Assembly: GCA_018657375.1 (NCBI GenBank)
Contig: JABHXI010000068.1
Coordinates: 1 to 9,902, forward strand
Source of the DNA: Candidatus Nitrosopumilus sp.
Lineage (GTDB): Archaea; Thermoproteota; Nitrososphaeria; Nitrososphaerales; Nitrosopumilaceae
DNA: 9,902 bases
Direction: 5' to 3'
Part shown: piece by piece, positions 5,295-9,902 of the stretch
Layout of the letters: each line of letters begins with the position of its first letter
How positions within the stretch are numbered: the first letter of the stretch is position 1
The notes under the pieces: model-generated
What the model saw: only the letters and a program-made list of their open reading frames with translations
Databases searched by the model: none
What the model was told of the DNA's origin: nothing
Translations under genes and position numbers: made by a program

Positions 5295-5746
5295 TCTGTT
5301 CTTTTTGTTCTAATTTCATCCATTAAACTTCTCAAGTGAGCTTTATTTCTAACCGTATTTCCACCCACTTTTTTGTATAATGCCCAAAATTCTGGATTAG
5401 TCAAATCTTTTCTATCTTTTGCAATTTTCAATAATCTTCTTAGTGAACGAACCTTTGCAACATACACTGCTTTTTTACCTACTCTTGCACCTTTTGTTCC
5501 TTCTTTGGAACCTTGTGTTGTTCCTCTTTTGTGTTTTTGATCTAATTTGTGCTGTGCTCTGCCTCTTGATGTTCCTGTAAATGGTTTTATCTGAATTGTA
5601 TTTGCTGTGATTAAACTACGGATGTTTGCTCTGGTAATTGCATCTGCAATATCGTCTAGATGATCTGAATCAAATTTTATTCTATGAATACCTACGCCAG
5701 TAACTCTGGAAGCCAGTCTTTTTTTTGCTCTGAGATTAACTACCAT
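5291..5746 (-). CDS. rpl19e: 50S ribosomal protein L19e
   Basis: A 151-residue, strongly basic ribosomal protein found in archaea and eukaryotes. The N-terminal helical domain starts with VNLRAKKRLASRVTGVG. The middle has the very basic rRNA-threading segment TSRGRAQHKLDQKHKRGTTQ, with RVGKKAVYV soon after. The C-terminal helices end RSLMDEIRTKRTD. All are typical of L19e. The ATG at 5746 overlaps the end of L32e by 11 nt, so the two are co-transcribed and probably translationally coupled. In most archaea L32e-L19e sit inside the large spc cluster between L6 and L18; here the pair stands alone. The stop codon shares bases with the stop of the convergent methyltransferase-like gene. Confidence 0.95.
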   Translation of the reverse strand: MVVNLRAKKRLASRVTGVGIHRIKFDSDHLDDIADAITRANIRSLITANTIQIKPFTGTSRGRAQHKLDQKHKRGTTQGSKEGTKGARVGKKAVYVAKVRSLRRLLKIAKDRKDLTNPEFWALYKKVGGNTVRNKAHLRSLMDEIRTKRTD

Positions 5747-6134
5747 TTACACTCACTCTTGCATTGAATATTTTAAATTTCTTTTCTACTGCTTTGATAA
5801 CTATTTCTTTTCTTTTTTTAGTACCAACACTATGTCCAAATCTTACTCCATCTTTTTTTGGATCTAATTTTTCTAAATCTGAAATGTTGAAAACTAAATT
5901 ATCTGTAAATCCTGAAGGGTGTAATCCTTTTGCGTCTCTAGGTCCGCCATATCCAACTTTGACTAAACCTGGACGGCCTCTGCTTTTTTGTTTTCTTTGG
6001 TGGTGATCTATTCCTTTTGGTTTTCTCCAATTTGTTTGAAGTCTAACATAACGCCAACTTTCTGGTCTAACGAAATCAGGTTTATTCTTTTTTACTTCCT
6101 GTCTCTTCTCGATCAATTCCTTGTTGATTGGCAT
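5736..6134 (-). CDS. rpl32e: 50S ribosomal protein L32e
   Basis: A 132-residue archaeal/eukaryotic large-subunit protein. The conserved core is clear: PDFVRPESWRYVRLQTNWRKPKGIDHHQR (here spanning residues 19-47), then GRPGLVKVGYGGPRD and the GLHPSGF motif, ending in the basic C-terminal fold with VEKKFKIFNARV. The ATG at 6134 gives MPINKELIEKRQEVKKNK, a reasonable short lead-in. It is the first gene of a two-gene unit with L19e and is transcribed divergently from the PEP carboxykinase gene. A TATA-like TATTTATT about 27 nt upstream supports this start and a leaderless mRNA. Confidence 0.95.
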   Translation of the reverse strand: MPINKELIEKRQEVKKNKPDFVRPESWRYVRLQTNWRKPKGIDHHQRKQKSRGRPGLVKVGYGGPRDAKGLHPSGFTDNLVFNISDLEKLDPKKDGVRFGHSVGTKKRKEIVIKAVEKKFKIFNARVSVNGS

Positions 6135-6155
6135 GGAACTAAGTCTTGATTTTTG

Positions 6156-6166
6156 GAATAAATACG
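6156..6166 (-). promoter_or_regulatory. TATA-like box of the L32e-L19e operon
   Basis: Minus-strand GTATTTATTCC is centred about 27 nt before the L32e ATG at 6134. The CCCTAAAC element seen before L1 and secE is not present here. Confidence 0.4.
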
Positions 6167-6245
6167 TTCCTCGACCTAAAAAAATTCTATGTAGAAAAGA
6201 GATAATAAGGAAAATAGAAGCGGATCTAAATATCTTATGATGACT

Positions 6246-6253
6246 CTATATAC
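6246..6253 (+). promoter_or_regulatory. TATA-like box of pckA
   Basis: CTATATAC is the best TATA match in the 130-bp divergent region. It lies about 15 nt before the GTG at 6265 and about 30 nt before a TTG at 6280. By the leaderless spacing seen elsewhere in the window it favours the TTG, or an initiation site a few nt upstream of it. Confidence 0.4.
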
Positions 6254-6264
6254 TGAAATAGCAT

Positions 6265-7884
6265 GTGGGGGCTGTAATATTGACTGAATTACTTGGTCGA
6301 TCTAGAACTGAACAATTTTTAGCACAATTATCTGCTTTTGGGATTAAACCATCAAAGGTTCACAGAAATTTATCTACTGATGATATGGTGGCTATAGCCG
6401 TTGAACGAAAAGAAGGTGTTGTAAATTCTACTGGTTCTCTTTCGGTCAATACTGGAAAATATACTGGTAGATCCCCTGATGATAGATTTCTTGTATATGA
6501 TGACACTACTCATGATACTGTTGATTGGGGAAAAATCAATCATCAATTCCCAAGCGGTAAATTTGAAAAACTTTTTGAAAAAATGAAAGACTTTGTTGAT
6601 AACAAAGAACTTTTTGTTTTTGATGGTTTTGTGGGAGCTGATCCTGGAACCCGTTTACCGATTCGAGTAATCAATGATCATGTTTGGCAAAACATGTTTT
6701 CAAGTAATTTGTTTATTAGGCCTACAACTGAAGAATTAGAAAAACATGAGCCTGAATTTACTATTTTGTGCATTAATGATTTCTTAGCAGATCCTGAAAT
6801 AGATGGAACAAGAACTGATGTCTTTATTCTAATTGATTTAACAAGAAAGATAGTTTTGATTGGTGGAACTGAGTATGCTGGCGAAATGAAAAAATCGATG
6901 TTTGGAATAATGAATTTCTTATTGCCTGGCCGTAACATTTTCCCAATGCACTGTTCTGCAAATATTGGTAAAAAAGGAGACACTGCGTTATTCTTTGGAT
7001 TATCTGGTACCGGTAAAACTACTCTTTCTGCAGATCCTAATAGAAAATTAATTGGTGATGATGAACATGGTTGGTCTGATAATGGAACATTTAATTTTGA
7101 AGGTGGATGTTATGCAAAATGTATTAATCTCAGTCAAGAAGCAGAGCCTGAAATTTGGAATGCGATTAAACCCGGCGCTCTTTTAGAAAATGTTGCCTTA
7201 AATGATAATGTCCCAGATTATGATGATAATTCACTAACTGAAAATACTCGTGTTGGATACCCATTAGATTTCATTCCAGGTGCAGTAATTCCTAGTGTTG
7301 GTGGAAATCCGCGTGTAATTGTATTTCTAACTGCCGACGCTTTAGGTGTCTTACCTCCTGTTTCCAGATTAACCAAAGAAGGAGCAATGTATCATTTCAT
7401 GTCTGGCTATACCAGTAAATTAGCCGGAACTGAAAGAGGCATTAAGGAACCAAAATCTGTGTTCTCTCAGTGCTTTGGAGCACCATTCATGCCTAGACCT
7501 GCTTCCGTTTATGCAAAACTTCTTGGTGAAAAAATTACTCAGCATAATACTGTGGTTTACCTTGTCAATACTGGTTGGTCCGGCGGCGCATATGGTGTTG
7601 GTAAACGAATAAAGATCAAGTACAGCCGTGCGATGGTTACTGCCGCAATTTCTGGCGCACTTGATATTGTAAAATATCGCCATGATGATTTACTTAATCT
7701 TGATATTCCAATTGAAGTTGAAGGGGTTCCATCTGAAATTTTAGATCCAAAACATACGTGGGTTGACAAAGACTCCTATGATCTTTCTGCAAAAAAACTG
7801 GCTCAAATGTTTGTTGAAAACTTTAGGAAATTTGAAAATGTTTCAGATGAAATAATTTCAGCCGGTCCTAACTATTCTGCATAG
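6265..7884 (+). CDS. pckA: Phosphoenolpyruvate carboxykinase, ATP-dependent type
   Basis: A 539-residue enzyme interconverting oxaloacetate + ATP and PEP + CO2 + ADP, a gate between C4 acids and gluconeogenesis. It is the ATP class by length (E. coli PckA is 540) and motifs: TGRSPDDRF with substrate Arg R69; EMKKSMFG with metal/substrate Lys near 209-210; FPMHCSANIG with H229; P-loop GLSGTGKT at 245-252 with K251; IGDDEHGW with metal ligand D265/D266; NTRVGYPL with R329; and NTGWSGGAYGVGKRI near the C-terminus. All key residues are intact. In autotrophic thaumarchaea it would draw sugar precursors from the 3-hydroxypropionate/4-hydroxybutyrate cycle (inference). The GTG at 6265 is the longest start; TTG at 6280 fits the TATA-like box better. 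Many other archaea use GTP-type or unrelated enzymes, so an origin by transfer is likely. Confidence 0.96.
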   Translation: MGAVILTELLGRSRTEQFLAQLSAFGIKPSKVHRNLSTDDMVAIAVERKEGVVNSTGSLSVNTGKYTGRSPDDRFLVYDDTTHDTVDWGKINHQFPSGKFEKLFEKMKDFVDNKELFVFDGFVGADPGTRLPIRVINDHVWQNMFSSNLFIRPTTEELEKHEPEFTILCINDFLADPEIDGTRTDVFILIDLTRKIVLIGGTEYAGEMKKSMFGIMNFLLPGRNIFPMHCSANIGKKGDTALFFGLSGTGKTTLSADPNRKLIGDDEHGWSDNGTFNFEGGCYAKCINLSQEAEPEIWNAIKPGALLENVALNDNVPDYDDNSLTENTRVGYPLDFIPGAVIPSVGGNPRVIVFLTADALGVLPPVSRLTKEGAMYHFMSGYTSKLAGTERGIKEPKSVFSQCFGAPFMPRPASVYAKLLGEKITQHNTVVYLVNTGWSGGAYGVGKRIKIKYSRAMVTAAISGALDIVKYRHDDLLNLDIPIEVEGVPSEILDPKHTWVDKDSYDLSAKKLAQMFVENFRKFENVSDEIISAGPNYSA

Positions 7885-7885
7885 A

Positions 7886-9902
7886 TTATTTTCTAATAAA
7901 TAATCCTGCAGTCCCAATAATTATGATTGCTAAAATTACTAGTATGATTTGTTTTTCTGGGATATTCATTAATTTCATTTCTTCTGGAAGTGAGGTAATC
8001 TTGATTGTATCAAATGCATTTGATATGTTTTCATCAACTCTAATTTTAGCATCTATCCAATATTCTCCGTTCTCATAGATTTCCAATGATGTTTTTTTAT
8101 CTGGTGTCGCAGTAATGCTGTACGTATTTCCGTTTTTACTATTTGTAACTGTGATCTTTGCAGAACTCCATTTATCTGGGTGGTTTATTTCAAAAAAGAT
8201 TTTTTCATTTTCTTCATATGCTGAAATTGAACCTTCTGTATAATGAATCAGAACTGGGATTGTGTATTGTATTTTTTCATGATTGATGAATATTTTTCCT
8301 TCATGCTCTCCAAATTTTTCACCAATGATGTTTAATTCCATTAGTAAATTGTTATTTTTAATATTATGTGTAAATTCTATGAATTCTGGCCCTTCGAATT
8401 TAACGTTAATTTTTCCTAATTCTCCTTCAATCAATTTTATTTCTAATTGTTTTTCAATTGAGAGTTGATTTGGTGATAAATTGATGACAAAATTTGTTGG
8501 ATTGATGATTAATTTTGCCTTATATGCATTGGATATGTCTAATCTTCCTGAACCTGATTCGTGCAATGAAAATTCTTGCCCATATGCATTTGAGACTGGC
8601 TGAACTGTGGTCATCAATAATGATTTAATTTCATCATTTTGTAATTCTGGATTTTTTTGCAGTAGTAGTGCTGCTGCACCACTAACATGAGGTGCAGCAA
8701 AACTCGTTCCACTCGTAAAATTGTAACTAGAATTAATTTGTGTGGTGTTGATGTATGCCCCTGGCGCTACAATATCTGGCTTTATGTAAAATGGTGAAAC
8801 TGGACCTCTGGAACTAAAATGTGCTATGAAGTCTGGATTATAAAATAAATTCATTATTCCTAAACCCTTTTTTTCAATTGTTTTGATAATTTCTAACCCC
8901 TCTTCTCTGTCTATTGAAACTACTGGAATTTGAGGTACATATCCTGGTTCTGAAAACTCATGAATTAATTCTCCCAAAAAAATCCCTGGTTGATTGTTGT
9001 ACACAATCAATGCCTTAGCTCCTGCTTTTGCTGCATTCATTTCTTTAATCGAAAAAAATAATAGTTCTCCTTCTATGTCGCTTCCTCTTTCTACAATTAG
9101 TATTGCATCCTTTACGTCGAGATTTTCTAAGTCGCTATTTTTCCCAAAACCCCCAAATACTATTTTTTCAATTATTGGTTCTTGTGTTTTTGAAGATCCA
9201 ACCATTGGAATTACTGTGTATTGTGTTTCATCTATTTCTAGTATTGCAATTAAACTTGAAGTCATATTGTTGTAAGTTGCACCAACTGTAATTGATTCAA
9301 AATTTCTTCCTGGACTTCCAATGGTTTTCAATTCTGGCCCATCATTTCCTGCAGCTGTCACTACAAAAATCCCGTTATCCCACGCATGATTTACTGCGCT
9401 ATCTATTTTTGAATTAGTTTTATTTACTCCTAAACTGATATTGATGATATCAGCTTTATCTTCGATTGCCTTTTCAATTGCCTTTGTAATTAATTCTGAT
9501 GATACCCCTTCTCCATCTTCTGATACTTTGTAAGCTAGAATTTTTGCTTTATGTGCGACTCCTAACGTGTTTCCATCTGCTGCAATAATTCCTGCAACTT
9601 TAGTTCCGTGACCATTAGTATCCATGGGCAATTGGTTTTCTTCTATGAAATTATGTCCACCAATCACTTTTCCATCTGGACCCCATCCGAATAAATCTGG
9701 GTGATTAAAATCCACGCCCGTATCGATCACTGCTATTTTAATTCCTGTTCCATCTATTCTATCCATTCTTGGAATTTCAGTTCCAATATACGGGACACTG
9801 TTTTCTATGTATGTTTTAATTTCATTTTCAGGTTGAATTAATTGTGATACGACTATGCTGGACATCAAAACTACCGTTATCGAAAAAATTAACAATGTTC
9901 TC
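7886..9902 (-). CDS. Subtilisin-family (S8) serine protease, secreted and C-terminally membrane-anchored (5' end probably cut)
   Basis: At least 669 residues (counting from a TTG at 9895). The frame stays open to the window edge through Arg-Thr codons, so the true start may lie outside. The N-terminus is a signal-peptide-like hydrophobic stretch (about 1-18). The catalytic triad is complete: D58 in AVIDTG, H96 in NGHGTKVAG, S398 in SGTSFAAPHVSG, with oxyanion N184 in AAGNDG. Between N184 and S398 lies an inserted PA domain (about 215-350, with KAGAKALIVYN and PQIPVVSI). Residues about 460-640 are beta-rich and Ig/Fn3-like. A single membrane helix (about 648-666) followed by IRK anchors it, with the protease outside the cell. 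I see no clear I9-type propeptide between signal and catalytic domain. Its substrate is unknown. It converges on pckA with 1 nt between the stops. Confidence 0.93.
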   Translation of the reverse strand, partial: RTLLIFSITVVLMSSIVVSQLIQPENEIKTYIENSVPYIGTEIPRMDRIDGTGIKIAVIDTGVDFNHPDLFGWGPDGKVIGGHNFIEENQLPMDTNGHGTKVAGIIAADGNTLGVAHKAKILAYKVSEDGEGVSSELITKAIEKAIEDKADIINISLGVNKTNSKIDSAVNHAWDNGIFVVTAAGNDGPELKTIGSPGRNFESITVGATYNNMTSSLIAILEIDETQYTVIPMVGSSKTQEPIIEKIVFGGFGKNSDLENLDVKDAILIVERGSDIEGELLFFSIKEMNAAKAGAKALIVYNNQPGIFLGELIHEFSEPGYVPQIPVVSIDREEGLEIIKTIEKKGLGIMNLFYNPDFIAHFSSRGPVSPFYIKPDIVAPGAYINTTQINSSYNFTSGTSFAAPHVSGAAALLLQKNPELQNDEIKSLLMTTVQPVSNAYGQEFSLHESGSGRLDISNAYKAKLIINPTNFVINLSPNQLSIEKQLEIKLIEGELGKINVKFEGPEFIEFTHNIKNNNLLMELNIIGEKFGEHEGKIFINHEKIQYTIPVLIHYTEGSISAYEENEKIFFEINHPDKWSSAKITVTNSKNGNTYSITATPDKKTSLEIYENGEYWIDAKIRVDENISNAFDTIKITSLPEEMKLMNIPEKQIILVILAIIIIGTAGLFIRK

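Noticed and set aside
6170..6190. + strand CCTAAAAAAATT resembling the CCCTAAAC-ATTTT promoter element
   Set aside because: It lacks the CCCTAAAC core and is over 70 nt from the pckA start, so the similarity is not convincing.
6135..6264. Divergent region examined for a tRNA, small RNA or riboswitch
   Set aside because: No cloverleaf, T-loop consensus or strong stem is apparent; it is explained by two divergent promoters.

Overview
The window looks like a conserved chromosomal segment of a low-GC archaeon, most likely an ammonia-oxidising thaumarchaeote (Nitrosopumilus-like). Three things point there: archaeal/eukaryal-type ribosomal proteins (P0/L10, P1/L12, L19e, L32e) with Spt5 and a Sec61-gamma-type SecE; compact gene packing with TATA-like boxes about 25-30 nt before start codons, as expected for leaderless transcripts; and a bacterial-type ATP-dependent PEP carboxykinase alongside archaeal information genes. 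The species assignment is inference from gene content and composition; no search was run.

Layout. 1-886 (+): the 3' end of ribosomal protein P1/L12 and a TRIC/YadS-type membrane channel. 887-2408 (-): L10 and L1. 2575-3030 (+): an Lrp/AsnC regulator. 3031-4155 (-): L11, Spt5 and SecE, transcribed secE-spt5-L11. 4222-5294 (+): archaeal D-aminoacyl-tRNA deacylase and a single-domain O6-alkylguanine methyltransferase-like protein, overlapping by 4 nt. 5291-6134 (-): L19e and L32e, overlapping by 11 nt. 6265-7884 (+): ATP-type PEP carboxykinase. 7886-9902 (-): a secreted, membrane-anchored subtilisin-family protease whose 5' end runs to or past the window edge.

How it fits together. The minus-strand block secE-spt5-L11-L1-L10 is the familiar archaeal translation/transcription/secretion cluster. 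Here it is split by a + strand lrp gene between L11 and L1, and L12, which normally follows L10, lies on the opposite strand beyond a channel gene. All four convergent gene pairs meet stop-to-stop with -4 to +1 nt between them, so each transcript must end inside, or at the very edge of, the opposing gene. U6 tracts just past three ribosomal-gene stops, encoded by the neighbour's Lys/Asn codons, are candidate terminators. The two minus-strand operon heads (L1 and secE) share an unusual CCCTAAAC element directly upstream of their TATA-like boxes.

There are no RNA genes, CRISPR arrays, insertion sequences or defence modules that I can support. No stretch over 300 bases lacks a gene; the longest gaps are the divergent promoter regions at 2409-2574 and 6135-6264. 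I see no wholly new system. The most interesting features are the gene arrangement, the shared promoter element, the tail-less L10 and the bacterial-type carboxykinase.
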